Shown here: positions 13,001 through 26,200 of the stretch, piece by piece | How positions within the stretch are numbered: position 1 is the first letter of the stretch | Layout of the letters: every line of letters begins with the position of its first letter | Assembly (NCBI RefSeq): GCF_901709675.1 | Contig: NC_051089.1 | Span: 7,437,476-7,501,475, forward strand | Direction of reading: 5' to 3' | Length of the DNA stretch: 64,000 bases | DNA from: Syngnathus acus | Taxonomy: Eukaryota; Chordata; Actinopteri; Syngnathiformes; Syngnathidae | Program-made: the position numbers and the translations under genes | Notes under the pieces: model-generated | What the model saw: only the letters and a program-made list of their open reading frames with translations | The model's database searches: none | What the model was told of the DNA's origin: nothing

Positions 13001-15758
13001 AATATTATTACAATGGATAAATTGGTGAGACGTCAAACTCGGCCCAGTATCTACATTGTTTGACTTTAAGTCAGCTCGCTGAACTTGGATGTAAAAGCAA
13101 AGATGAGCAGAGTTCATGACAGAAGTAAGAAGTGCACCGTGAATATGAACATGCGTGTAAATTACCCCACTGTTGCTGGAGAGCATTCAAGTTGTCCAAC
13201 ACTCTCTGGTGATAAAGCCTCTCCAGTTGAATGCACTGTAAAGCCAACTGGTCTGAACAACACGAGTTAACGAAGACACATTTTTGTAAAGCGCTTTGTT
13301 ATGGCAAAAGTTGTTGTGTGTAAGTAAAGATGGATTATTGTATTGTCATAACTTGATTCGGGTGGAATGGCAAAACAGAAGAAGAGTGAAAAGTGTAGAG
13401 GATAAAGGAGTGCTCATGCTTATGTATATATGTAAGCAGTCATAATACAATCCTTCTTTGACAGGCCTCAATACGCCCTCTCTCAGAAAGAAGCCCTCTC
13501 CTTTATACATGCACAGAGATGGCATACATGATGCAGGGCATAGCTCGACGCAAGCTCTTACATACTTTTTTGTCTTCATAACATTCTCTGACACCGCTCA
13601 AGCGGCACCTCCTTGGACTAATTATATTGCAACAGATGTTAATATTAAATATTCAATTAATGTCAATAAATTTTGCGTACAATAACTTACAGTCAATTGT
13701 GCTTTTTAGGAATTCCATATTAGAACAAAATCTGCCCTCCATAAAAAGCCTGTCAAAATACATAAAGACTTACGCATACAATGATAAGGATACAATCTTC
13801 ATGACAGACAGAGGCCTCGGCAATCTGCAGGAAGAGATTATCTTTAAATGATGACAGGCAATTTTCTAAGAAAGGTATCACTCTGGAGGATTAAACTAGA
13901 CTTGAGATTCAACCAAAATGAAAAAAAAAAAAAAAAAAAAGAACATGAGGACAATAAGGCGATGCCACAACCGAAATTCTACGTCTCCTCGGCCCGTGTC
14001 AGTGTCGCTTTTATGTTGCTCGGCTAAACACAGAACAAGTGTGTATGTGTCTCAAGTGAGAGCAGTACAGATGACACAAAAAGCGCTCACATTTGAATTT
14101 AAAGGACCAGTACGTATTTAGAGGGATCAAATATATTCGATCAAATCTGCAAGTTGAACATATCACGATCGAATATTTTTAGAATCGATTATTCTACTGA
14201 TTGACTAATCAAATAATCAGATACAATTTTATTTACATTAAATTGTCTTAAAAATATTGTTTTCCCCGGTTACTGTTTCATAACCAACTATTTTTGCTTC
14301 TTTGGTATTATTTAGCGATTAAAAAAAAGAAGTAAACAAGTTAAGCAATATCACACAAGGAAGTTGGATGGTCATTGTTTTCCAAAATAAAAGCAGATTT
14401 GAAAAAACTGCGTATTCCCAAAATGCATGTTTAAAAACGATGCTCAAACGAAATCACGCGCTTCATTACGAACTAGTCTTGCACAGATGAGCAAATTCTC
14501 GCTGTTCGCATTCTAAACGCATCCAGAAAACACAACGACAGAAATGCTTTACATCTCAACGCATACACCTTGTCCAGCAGGTAGGTATCAAGCTCAACTA
14601 TTTGAGAGGAATGCCTTGTGATTGCAGTGTTGTCTGCATATTTCAAAATGACTACATACCTCGGAGGTATGGCATAGTGAGGATTTTTTTTTTTTTTACA
14701 GGCATTTGGTGTTGAAATAAAGAAAAAGAGGTTACCCAATGAAGGTCTTGTGGAAGGCAATCATCATCTCCTCTCTGGGCCAAATGTTCCAGGGATGCCA
14801 TCAGAGCGGAGATGGGCACTGAAGAGGAAGTGCACTCATCTGAGTGTCTAAGTGTCGTTTCAGAAACGGATTGTGCACCAGTCGGTATCTGCCCTGTGGA
14901 GAAGGCAAAGGGCTCTGCTGTTTGGCTATGAGATGTGATGGAAGCCTTTATGTTGGATGTCGTCTCCAAGTGAAGGTCATGAACAAGTCCTTCAATGGGG
15001 GGAGAAGAAGTGGTAAGAGGTGCTGAAGTGGATGATTGTGCATTTCTGGCAGTAGTTGATGAGACATGTTCAGGTCCATCAGTGCAACTCTGACTTGTAT
15101 CTGAGGTGAAAGATAAATGAGGAGAAAGCAACGGCCCCGTGGTGAGGGTATCTCCTGAAGTGCTGGAAGCGAACCCACCCAAGTCCACTTCACTCTGGCC
15201 CACTTCCAAAGGACTGGTGGGACATGAGGTTTCTTGGAGTACAGGGGATGTAGGTTCTGGACTTGTCCCGGGACTGAAAGGATTCTCCAGCAGGCTTCCT
15301 AAAGAGGGAGAGGAGAAAATGATTCAAGACACCACTGTGTCCAAATTCCAGGGCTGCATTTTATGCCTCACAGTGCACAAGTGTTTTTATTTTTGGTCCG
15401 TATAATGTCACCTGCTTTCTGTACCTGTTTCTGAATTGGAGGAATCAGTCATGGGAGTATCTGGAGACTGGCAGTGCATTAGGCAACTCGATGCCTCTGA
15501 TTCCTCTTCTTCGTCCTTCATCAACTCATCAGTGTCCTCCTCTTCTTCTTTGCTTGTGCTTTTGTGTCCCTCCAACTCCTCCTTGTTCTCCCCGTTGTTG
15601 TTGAGAGACGCTTTCGAGGGGAGTCCAGTTCTGGAATCATTTTTCAGAGCTGACGTATGTTCCGTCTGAGTGAGCGGGTTGAGCTCATTGAGGTTGTGAG
15701 GTTCAGGGTGGGGTGTGTTGTCACAATGGTCGACCCCACCCGCTATAACTTGTGCCAT
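10045..15758 (-). CDS. cnst: Consortin, connexin sorting protein
   Basis: Consortin is a single-pass membrane protein of the trans-Golgi network that helps deliver connexins to the cell surface. Coding exons in transcript order: 15758-15425, 15298-14736, 13824-13794 (31 nt), 13252-13166, 12976-12895, 12474-12453 (22 nt), 12362-12305, 11876-11356, 11110-10928, 10541-10388 and 10256-10045. They total 2247 nt (748 aa; human is about 725) and all junctions keep frame. Identification rests on the central block IQLERLYHQRVLDNLNALQQ, the motif AYGLISILKK, an RRVRF motif, and a C-terminal membrane segment (LLLFLLCLVTVVISMGGT) followed by a short CxDF-type lumenal tail. The N-terminal half and the 521-nt exon are Ser/Thr/Glu-rich, as usual for this family. 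The start ATG is preceded by a 4-codon uORF that overlaps it. A non-coding 5' exon should lie upstream (15785-18000) but I could not fix it. Confidence 0.93.
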
Positions 15759-15784
15759 TATTCTGCCTTCATAGTCCAACTGGC

Positions 15785-18656
15785 CTGGAGACAACGTGGA
15801 AAGACACAAAAGTAATATCGTCAAACTATAGAAAGAGATATCCACTCACTGATTTCACAATACGGTGTAAAATTAGGCACTAAAATGATGCAAATATTTG
15901 GGGCTACTGGTCAAAAGACACCCTGAAGTCTCATAGGACATGTTTCTTTCTCACACTCACCAACATGATCCATCAGGCTCCACCCTGACAACCTTTAAAC
16001 TTTCAAGCGTGCTGTCACCAATCAAGCAAGCCCTCCTTCCAGCCACAAGAGAACGAGAAAAGAAAAATGGCTGCTGTGAAAGAAAAAAACAACACATTGT
16101 AAAAGTTATGAACAGCCTGCTGACTCATTCATTGGTGGAAGTGAGTGTGCAAGGGGCAAAACGACGCAAAACAGGTCCAAAGTCATTCCTGAGGTGCCAA
16201 ACAAATCGTTCTGGCCCTGAAGTACAATCCTACCAGCATCTAAAATGCATTGCAAACACAACTGTCACAACTTGTAGAACAAGATTTGGAAAAACTACTC
16301 TTTGTACCACGTATTTGTATTACTATCTGGAAGCTCGACAACAAATCTCTGGATCCATCTAATGCAGTAATCGAATCACAACCATTTGCAACACATTTAT
16401 AATCACATGGAACAACGAACCTTTGTTATCACGAATTCACAAAAATGTAACTGCCCGTTTTTAACAACGGTACTAATGGAAATAACTGCAAACTTGGTGG
16501 TAACACTAACATTGATAACTGACACAATCCTGGGTATACATCAACCCCTGTATAATAAACCCACCCCAAATAAAACAAAAACGCAGTGTGTGACAAAAGT
16601 GTGAAGAGGAAAAGAAAAAAAAGGGAAGCTTGGATATCAGTGAACGTCATGCATTGCACTTTGCATGATAGGACAGTTTGCCAACGTCACACTGTACACT
16701 ATAAAAGTGATATTGGAGTATTTACTCCACAGCTACTTTTTAAACATGCAAAACATAAAACAGTCACAACCGGTATATCGCAAATTTGCAGAAGACACGG
16801 AGAGACATTTTTATATGCTGCGCTGAATAGAAACAAAAGATTATGATCGTGTTATTCTTATATTAAGATTGAATCAATAACAACTACCATGTCTTATGTC
16901 ATTGTTACATTACTTGCCATTGTTTCTTAATTAACAGCATCGGACCCAAAGTGTCTCTCCCCCACAGCTCTGCCTGTCCCATCCAACAACCCATCCTCTC
17001 CTCTTCTCTACGGGGGGGTTATAAATAATGAAGGACATGAGGAATGGAAAGCGCGCATCAGCAAACAGGAAGAAAAAAAAAAAAACAAGGCCACCCAAGA
17101 GGAATACCTACATCGTATGGACAGATTACACTTCAAACCAAAGGACACATCATTAGGTACACCAACAGGATCGAATCAATGGCCGTGTTGGTGTGTCGTG
17201 TACCTAATGAAGTGTCCCTCGGATATGTTTGCGTCTTCTCTGTCTTTATAACACACGTATTACGTTTAGTTAACCAAGCTTTGTAGTCCAGTCGCACACC
17301 TTCCGTATAACACGACGGGCCTTAATGCAGTGCCACCTAGCACAAAGCTCGGTTCGGCGACAGGAGACGTGCTGATCAAACGTTCACGTGATTATTAACA
17401 GGGTGAGCGCTTACCCTGGTTAAGCGTCAGCTAGTTAAATGTGCTTCTTTGGAGAATGTTGTTAGGGTTCGTTTGCACTGTGGCTACGGTTACGATAATT
17501 AGCATTATCGTGCATTACCTGTGCAAAGATTCTGAAGGCGTCGGTCGATACATACATTCCAACAGCATGCTACGATCTCGTTCAAATTGAGTTTACATGG
17601 GATTTTTTGGGCTACGATTACCACATGAGTCGTCGTACAGAATACAGCGGCGTTGGCTAATGTTAGCTCGCCTTCACATCTGCACAGCACACAAGACTAT
17701 AACCATGTCATTATGTCACTGCACGCTCGTTTGCTTTAACGTGATCTTACTTTTTGTTAGCTTCTGAAGAACACTTGTTTCGCATGGTCGATCGCCAGGT
17801 AATCCAACAGGAACGCCACCTCTTACTGACAAGGTTGATGAAAGGTGACAGTTTGGATCTAAACGTCAGTGACACCTTGCCGAGGATGGTCACAGTGGCG
17901 CCTATCGGCCACCGGGGGCGATGTTAGCAACACCAATACCAAATGGCTCGGTGTCGTCCTCTTCTGGCGACAATGGGGATGGCTAGTGTCTACGTCATCG
18001 GGGACGAAAACGTCAATTCTGTTTGGGTTAATTAACTGTGCACTTTTTGGTTTTATCTTGAGTCTTCCAAACAAAATTCACACAGTTTAAAATGTTTTAT
18101 TTTATTCAAATACATTATTGTTAAACACTGAATGAGTTGAGATACTGTCATGACCGATGGGAACGTTTCCAAAAACGGGGGGAGGGGGTCGTGTATTGCA
18201 AATTGCGTGACAAAAAAATTAATAGAAAAAATAAAATTGAAAGGGCTATAACTATTTCCAAACAAATTACAGTCCACAGAATTGGTATAGAATTTAATTC
18301 TCAATACATTGTGCCACATTGGAAAAGTGAACCGTTTAACTAAAAAAATAGTCTACAAAACATAACAAGCATATAGCTTTTTAGCACTTGCAGTAAAGAT
18401 TTTTTAAAATGTGTAACGTACCAAGCGCTTCAGAACCTCCAGAAGTGATTACAAAGAGTAAAAAAAAATGTAGTTATGAAGTTGAAATCTTTCGATGACC
18501 TTCTACATACATGGCTTTAAGAGCAAGGTTTTTAAACATGAAGGTCAGCAACACATACTGTATGAATTCTATTTCACCACGTTATAAAACACAGTCGGAG
18601 TCCATTACTCTGCTGTTCACACACCATGAGCAATTATACTTTGAAATCCATCTGTA
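15785..18656. other. cnst upstream region / possible 5' UTR exon and promoter
   Basis: No coding exon is visible here. The exon bearing the cnst start codon begins at an acceptor at 15784, so at least one non-coding exon must lie further right; a relatively CpG-rich stretch at 17300-18000 is the most likely promoter. A foldback element lies at 17143-17217. The right end borders the tfb2m 3' UTR. Confidence 0.35.
17143..17217. repeat. Short foldback element with ~20-bp imperfect terminal inverted repeats
   Basis: GGACACATCATTAGGTACAC at 17143-17162 pairs with 17198-17217 with one mismatch. A further CAAC/GTTG pairing lies just inside, after a 4-nt bulge. ATTAGGTACACC-type ends are reminiscent of dispersed DNA-transposon MITEs in vertebrate genomes; that assignment is from general memory and not proven here. 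Confidence 0.55.
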
Positions 18657-18662
18657 TTTATT
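18657..18662 (-). terminator. tfb2m: Candidate polyadenylation signal of tfb2m
   Basis: TTTATT on the plus strand gives AATAAA on the minus strand about 115 nt past the tfb2m stop codon at 18778-18780, implying a short 3' UTR. Confidence 0.5.
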
Positions 18663-18777
18663 TTGGACTGACCTTGTCCCCGTTTCATCTTCATTGTTAT
18701 TTGTATTTCACTATTAATAAATTATACAATTTTTTGTACTTGACATGATCTGTTTGTCTAGTATATGCACATGTAAT

Positions 18778-21566
18778 TTAGCCCCATCCCTCTTTCTCAG
18801 TGTTCTCCATGATCTCTTCATAGAGCCAGCTCTGAGTGAACTCCTGGCTCTTGTCCATCATCTGGAACAGCTGAAGATACTGCATAGGATGAAGCTGACC
18901 TGTCAGGATATCTTGTGGAAGTCCCATCGCGGACAACAATTTACTCCCACTGTCAGGTGACCAAAGACTTTAAAAGGAAAAACAAAGAGACAGAGCAGAA
19001 CAGTAAGAATGTTTCACATTAACCGTGTATGCCAATTCCCTCACAGTATGAATGGACAGTTGATGCATGCCGTTGGGATTCAATTCCAAGTCAGTTTTTC
19101 AATCCCCATCCATGTTTTTCAATCCCCCCCCCTCCCAAACATCTGTAAGCGGCTAACAAAATTAGAGTGGATGCAAAAAGTCTACACAGAAACAACAAGG
19201 CTTCTGTCTAAGAAAGCAAAATATTACAACCACAGAAATTTGTTTTGGTTTAAGGCACTTGGAGCTAGGTTTTGTGCGTGTGTGCAAACTTCCTTTTAAT
19301 ACGAGTTTGAATTTGGTGGTTAATTCTCATCGCCTGATGTCCACAACAGGAATATTTTTTCTCTACCTTTTTTGGCATTTAAAACCAGGAGCTACCCATT
19401 CAACAATACCAAAATAATTCAGTTAAAATTTGGAAAAGATTAATGTTTGCATATCTGTGCTGTTGAATTGTGCAAAACTGTGATCGCTTACTTAAGCTTG
19501 TCAATGAGCCTCCCCTTCTTCTTTGCCAAACACTGTTTGACCATCACCATCAGGGTGGAGGCATTTGCGGGTGTGAGGCCGCCAGAGAACAAGTCGGCCC
19601 GTGGACGCAAACGAACCAGGCATATGTTATCATTGGGAAGCTAAGGAGTGAAAATGAAGAAAAGTGGAACTGTATTAAAAGCACTTATGTCAATCCTGTT
19701 TAGATTAGTAATTGAATGAGTCATTACAAGGCCTTTGGGAGGAGGTAGATTCTGTTTGGATGTCACAAACGACTCCCAGGGCTCCTGTGAACGCAGATGA
19801 ACATATGGACACATAACAAATGGTCAGTGGTTGCACAGTCGAGTAAAAGTTCATCTTCTGACACGCTGTATACCTTGTGTAGGAGTTCAATATGACAGGC
19901 CATCTGCCAGAGGACACTGAGGGGTCTGTAATGCCTCATTTGGCCAGCGGGAGTCATCATGACCTGACAGAAAGAATTCACATACAATCCAAGTCAATGT
20001 TTAGTATATTGTCAGGTAGTCGTTAAAAGGAAAGCACAGATACCGGTGTCATACGCAGTTGTTTGCTTTTGCAATATGGAATTTATTCTGTTGGCGTTGC
20101 ATGTTCAAGAAATGTTTTTGTGTTTGAACAATGTTTGAATCGAATCAACCTCATAGTCCTCTTACCGCGTACTCCCGCTCACTCAAAAAGAGGTTGAGCT
20201 CTATTCTTCCGTATCTGTAGAAGGACAGCCGCTCAAATAGAGCATAAACTAACTTCAGCAGAATGGCACGTTCTTTATTCTGCGGCACGATGGCCACAAC
20301 TTTCACTGGAAAGTCTAGAGAGAAACAAATAAAGATTTAGACAAAATATAATAAAATACCTTTTTGTGCCGTTTCTCACCATCCGACCAGTTGGTTTCTG
20401 TTATTCCCAGGTCATTGAATAGTTTATCAGTGGACATTACTGATGGCTTGTTGCTTCCACCCCAGACCGGGTCCAGTCTGAAGAAGTCACAATGAGCCAC
20501 TTCCAGCTGACCATCAAGAAGGGCTTCCAATCCCTAAAGTGGTGCAACATCATCCATTTCACTCACTTGTGAAGACTGCCTTACTCAGCAATGCAGCATT
20601 CAATTTTCTCAAGTGGAACCCGAGAGTCTGTTTGAGAGGGTTTCTTACCCGCAGCTCGTTCAAGAAATGTTTCTCTGTCTCAAGTGCCACAAGTTTGTGA
20701 ACTCCAGAATTGAGCAGGGTCTTTGTCAACACTCCGGGACCTACGGCCGACAAACAAACGCATGCAGCTGTTATTTCCATTCCCAAAAAAACAATATATG
20801 CAATATGTGTGTGACAAATGCCAAATTGCAGAGGACTACAGAGCATTTTCACTTTTACTGACAAAGCACATACCTGGGTTGCATTCAATGAGAATAGTCT
20901 TGTCACTGTTTTGGTCAGGCCCCAGATGGTGTGCTACCACTTTAGCCAAATCTGGGTCCACTATGAAGCGTCTGACTTTTTTACAGGCCCGAGCTTGACG
21001 TATATTATCCTCAAGTTCACCGACATCCAAGAAATCATTTAAGCACATGGAACGATATTGACCCTGGGGGAATAATGAATGAAAAGATGTTAAGTCCCTT
21101 CTACCACTACGATGTTGAGATAACCAGAAGCACAGGAGTAAACCATGTCAATGTCAAGCGCTCAGGGTAAAACCTACAAAACATTTGAATACTGACCCAT
21201 GAGGGCCAGGCCACACCTACAAACAGAACATTGGGGGAAAAAATCCAAGTTTAGGAACCGATAAGTGTCTACCTTCATAGCCACAGCAGACAAGTTCCTG
21301 TGTGCGAGTGGTGAGGAGGGGGACGCCCTCTCTGCACGGGGCTGTTGTGAGTTTGCACTAAGCGTAGGCCGACCAGGCCCAGGGGACAAAGAATCAAGGC
21401 TGTAGGCCCTTGTGTGAAGCATCGGGAGCCCGGGCACTCTCGGAGGAACCAACATTGTCCTTCGCAAAGAAGACTGACTTGCGATGGCCAAACAGCAAGA
21501 AGCGCGTGAAGCCAGCTCCAACAGCCTACAGATGTGGGTGGACATGATGGAACTGCAGACAGCCAT
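18778..21566 (-). CDS. tfb2m: Mitochondrial dimethyladenosine transferase 2 / transcription factor B2
   Basis: TFB2M works with mitochondrial RNA polymerase and TFAM to melt promoters at mtDNA transcription start; it descends from KsgA-type rRNA adenine dimethyltransferases. Coding exons in transcript order: 21566-21273, 21063-20874, 20740-20649, 20533-20380, 20314-20166, 19963-19874, 19784-19728, 19640-19492 and 18967-18778. They total 1365 nt (454 aa) with all junctions in frame. The N-terminus is Arg/Ser-rich with few acidic residues, fitting a mitochondrial presequence. The SAM-fold motif I reads [16 protein letters not shown] across an exon junction, followed by [24 protein letters not shown] and [19 protein letters not shown], all characteristic of TFB2M. 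The protein is somewhat longer than human (396 aa), mostly at the N-terminus. The ATG at 21566 is the first in frame; a later start is possible. Confidence 0.95.
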
Positions 21567-23268
21567 CAAACGTGGAAAAGGAACTCAAGAACTCTGGCGA
21601 GGTCCGTGCCTAAAAGGGGGTGAGAACAAAATATGTATTTCTTGGGTCTTAAGGTGCGTTTTCAATTTTGTACATTTCTTCCAGCCTGATTTAAATGCCA
21701 TAAGGAAGACACGTGTAAATTAGTTATTACACGAATTTATGTTTCATAACGGGTCATGTAAGTTTATTACTTCTGTAATATACAGTACTGCAATGCACTG
21801 TTAGCCCTCCAAGCACGTGTAAGGCATACATTGACGTAGCACAAAATAACAAGCATTTTAATTACCGATGACTTGTTCTGCTTTTGGCTTCTAGTCCTAA
21901 AACCACTTTCGTAAAGAATAATATTTTGAATCAAAAAGATGGGACAGGGGAGGAAGCTGATTACGTCAGCATATGTGCTAACTGTAAGCTTCTACCGCTA
22001 ACCAACTAACTAAGCAACGGTGAATAAAGGAGTGAGACATACCTCAATGTGATGCTCCTCTGTTATATTCAATTATAGCAAAGGCCGGCCTTCAAACTCG
22101 TCTCAGTGAAGCCCGTTTGCCCGTAAAGTCTGTGACATTGGCTCCGTACATTATGACCCCACGTTTGTTATGAGCGAGTAAAACCGCTCGTGTTGGTAGT
22201 CGCATATTAACTACGTCAGCAATATTGTTCCGGGCACACGGAGGGAAATTTCTGGGAAATATCCACATTCAACGGTATTAACAAAAACGTCATTCTCTTG
22301 AGACAAATGTTAATTAGTTGTAATCGTATGTTTTCCATGAAATTGTGTGTTTATGCTTTTCCTCTAAGTATTTTGGAATTTGTTGTGAGAACGGTAGTGT
22401 GCGTGAACGACGTCGCCATGTTTAATGTGGCACAATGACGCAGTCGCTTTAGCGAATGCACTCATGTCTATAAGGATGACTAGTTTTCATGCGCCGTTGC
22501 ATGTTTATTATGTAGCTCCCGTTGCCATTTGGCATATTTGGTGATTTGTACTTTTGATATTGTTCATGTTACGCTGTCTCAGAAGCGAATACAGAAGCTT
22601 TCCTAAAGTTACTCCTTTCTTCCACCCCCAAGCTCCGCCCTTATGATTCTAGATATATACAATATCGATACGATTTTTGGTATCCTTGATATTATCAATA
22701 TCACTTCGACACCAGCTCAACACTGGAGTTTCCTTTTGACTAGTGTGCACGCCGAGAGTCTTTTCTAAAAGGAATCACTCATACTCGCTACTTACAACTT
22801 AAACCACACTCAGTCGCCCCGAGATCAGTTATTTAAAAAAAGTGCCATGAAATTATTGTCAATTTAGCTGACTCAGTATCATTAATGCTGAGACCTTGAA
22901 GCAACATATGTACCCCATTAAAATGTGGAATTGCAATGAATACATTTACTGGAATAATAAAAAAAAAAAGCTACTTCTTTTATTTGATGGGCAATAAATA
23001 ACTTGTGTTAAATGTGAATAAACCTGTTAAAATATGATAAATATGACTTCCACTTCTAACGTTGCTAAGTAACTACCGGGTCACAAATATTCGTTTAGAA
23101 CTGACGCGCAATTGTGACATATCGGTATCTCTATCACGACACCAGTTTCTTCGATATTAAGGCTTGCAGTATCATACGTCAGATTCTGTCGCTTCTTCCG
23201 GGTAGATAAGCACTGTCAGGTGTGTGTCACTGGTCGCTGTGCTCTCACTCTACTTACCCGCTGTCATC
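21567..23268. promoter_or_regulatory. Divergent region between tfb2m (-) and sccpdh (+)
   Basis: The two genes point away from each other across 1.7 kb. No coding exon is visible. The region should contain both promoters and 5' UTRs; I see no clear TATA box next to either start. The section 22,640-23,180 contains repeated TATCGATA/GATATT-like words suggestive of an old transposon remnant, but I could not define ends. Confidence 0.4.
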
Positions 23269-26200
23269 ATGGCGAGTGTTCAGACATCATCCAACAGACC
23301 TTACCATCTGGTGATTTTTGGAGCCTCCGGGTTCACGGGACAGTTTGTGGTGGAAGAAGTTGCCCGGACGGCGTCTGAGGGTCCAAAAGGGAACCTCAAG
23401 TGGGCTGTGGCTGGTAGGAGCAGGCAGAAGTTGGAGCAAGTTCTGGAGCAGGCGGCCTCTGTCCTTGGTTTGTATCGGGCTTTAGTTCTTTTTTCCCTCA
23501 CTGCCGATTTGCTTTAAGACGTGAAGCTGTTGAGAATTGACTTTTTGCCGTACCAAATACCGCTTTGAAATATTAAATTTGCATTGTTAGACTTATCTGA
23601 GTTCACCTTTATCCAAGACTGATAACAAAAATAGGGAATTCCAAAGTACAACCAAACTAACTCCACAAATCACTCTTATTGTCCACAAATCGACGCCAGA
23701 TTGCAAACATTTTTAATCTTGGAACATCCGTAGCTCTAGCATTCATTACCTGCATCATCAGGAATGCAGTGCAAAATGCAGCAGGGTTGATTTTCCAGGT
23801 TGACAATAGTCTCTATGCAACAATCTAAAAATGGAAAGTAAAGCCTAAAACCAAATTAGAACCTCGGAACATTTCTGTGTTCATGACAGTTACCAGAGGA
23901 TTAAATTGGTATGATTTGACTTTCATCCACCCCTCTCTTTGTCTTTGTCTTTTGGGAGTGCACAACAGCTGATGGAACATACCATCTCACTGATCAAGCC
24001 CACTTTGGAACACATACACCATTTTGTTTTGTAACTGAAATTCTTCTTACCACTTGGCAATTTTGCAAGGCTCAAAAGCTCCCAAAGAGCCATAATTAAT
24101 TTAATTAGCACTTAAATGTAGTCCCAAATCTGAAAACAAACTAATATTCTTTGAAGAAAAAACAAAATATCAAATAACTCGTGTGCAGCAATAATTAGAT
24201 CAAATTATTAGAATTTTTTTCCCCCCTTCTCAAAAAAGTAATTGGCCAAATGCAAATATGTTTACTGCCTTATTAAGGTTTGAACCACACTGCACGGGTA
24301 ACAACTGGCCCAATTTGCCAAGATGTCAGATTTTATTTGCACTTGTTTGATATTCAAACTAATTAAAGAAGCACCTTAAATGGGACAAATTCGAATGTCC
24401 TCTTGTGAATCTTCCTCTTTGAATATGGGAGAATGGCTTCCCTCGTTCTTCTGAAAGTTGTGAACAAAGGATGAATCCACTGAAGCGCCTCTCGTGTTGC
24501 AGAAAAGCCCGAGCTGAGGACCCAAGTGGACATCATTGTTGCAGATGTGGATGAACCCGACTCTCTTACGGCCATGTGCAAGCAGGCTGTCATTGTTCTC
24601 AACTGTGTGGGGCCTGTAAGTACACCGCATGTATTTTTATTTTTCCAGCAAGTGCTAGCTTTGTCTCGTGACACACACCTTTTTGTAGGCAACATTTCCA
24701 CCATTTCCCCCTGCTCTCTCCTCCTCTGGCCGTCTCTCACACTACAGCATTCATGTACACAATGAAGGCCACAGTCTGGCGGTGCACAAACACGCCTTGT
24801 GTCCAGTCATGCCGCTTTGCATCTGGTAACCCATTCTGATTCTTGTTTCAAACGAAACTTTGCCTTCCACGGTTACCCACAACTGTTACCCGCTACCTCT
24901 CTATCAGTTTCCTTGGAATTTCATCCGAACACCGATTACATGTTTTATTTTGAATTCAGTGAAGGGCGATCTAATATGGGGATGAATGGATTTGTCTTTG
25001 TCTTAATAGTACAGGTTCTTTGGTGAGCCAGTGGTTAAGGCTTGTGTGGAGAATGGAGCACACCACCTTGACATTTCCGGAGAACCTCAGGTATTCATGT
25101 GAGATCACAAAGTCGTGCCCAGTTTCGACTTCTGAATCAAGTACACTATTTGCAGCAAAAACTCCCTTCTTTGAACAAATCAACATTTCAAATTGTGAAA
25201 TGTGTTTTCAAATCAAATTTAATATTGCAAATCATAAGACCATTAGTCATCTTTTAAAAGGTCATCAGTTTCTGCAAAGGAATGTAAGCGCTCTTGAAGC
25301 ATTTCATGTGATCTGATCTTGAGAGACTTTCTGTTCTAAAATATCACATTGAAGCAACGTATTTGATCACATTATATTCATGATGCTCGCTGGGATTTTT
25401 TTTTTTTTTTGTCCGTTTATTTTGCTTATGCAGGATACGCCTGATTTTGCTCTATTCCACACGTTTGTGTGCAGTTTCTCGAAGGCATGCAGCTGAACTA
25501 TCATGACATGGCAGCCGAAAAGGGCGTGTACATCGTCGGAAGCTGTGGATTTGACTCCATCCCTGCTGACATGGGGGTCCTGTATACTAGGGAGCAGTTC
25601 AAGGGTACAGAGACATTCTTGCATGATTGCGAACGACTGTGAAGCACAGTTTCCCCCCCGCCTCCTGTAGATAAACTATTTTGCCACAATGTTCTCAGGT
25701 ACTCTAACTGCATTGGAGAGCTTCCTGACTGTCAATACTGGCCCTGAAGTATGTGAAAACATTTGATACAATTCTATGCCAAAGAGTTGTTCCACGTGAC
25801 TGTTGAATATGTTTATCTACTCTTGACAGGGAGGAGTCATCCACGATGGCACGTGGCAGTCTGCCATCTACGGCTTTGCAGACAGCGACAAGCTTCAGAG
25901 TCTTCGCCGGAAGTTTAACTACAAACCGTTGCCTTCTTTAGGCACCAAGCTGCAACGCAGGTATTGTATGTTTCTAAGGGCTGGGCAGGACCGGACCCAG
26001 CTGCAAATGGCAAAAAAATGAAGTGTGATTTGTCTGAGGAATGCAACTTTTTATTTTTTTTTAACGTTCACAGCTTTTCACCTATTGCTGATGGGTCTGG
26101 AATGCATAACTGGGCTCACTGGAGTGTACCTTTCTACCTGTGTCTTTCATAGGGGTGCATTGTTCTACAGTAATGAGGTCCAGCAGTACACGGTGCCCTT

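Noticed and set aside
14473-14760. Minus-strand frame containing VVILKYADNTAI, reminiscent of the reverse transcriptase YADD box
   Set aside because: Only this short word resembles RT; the catalytic Asp pair is YADN and the rest does not match LINE sequence. It may be a very old LINE scrap in a cnst intron, but cannot be supported.
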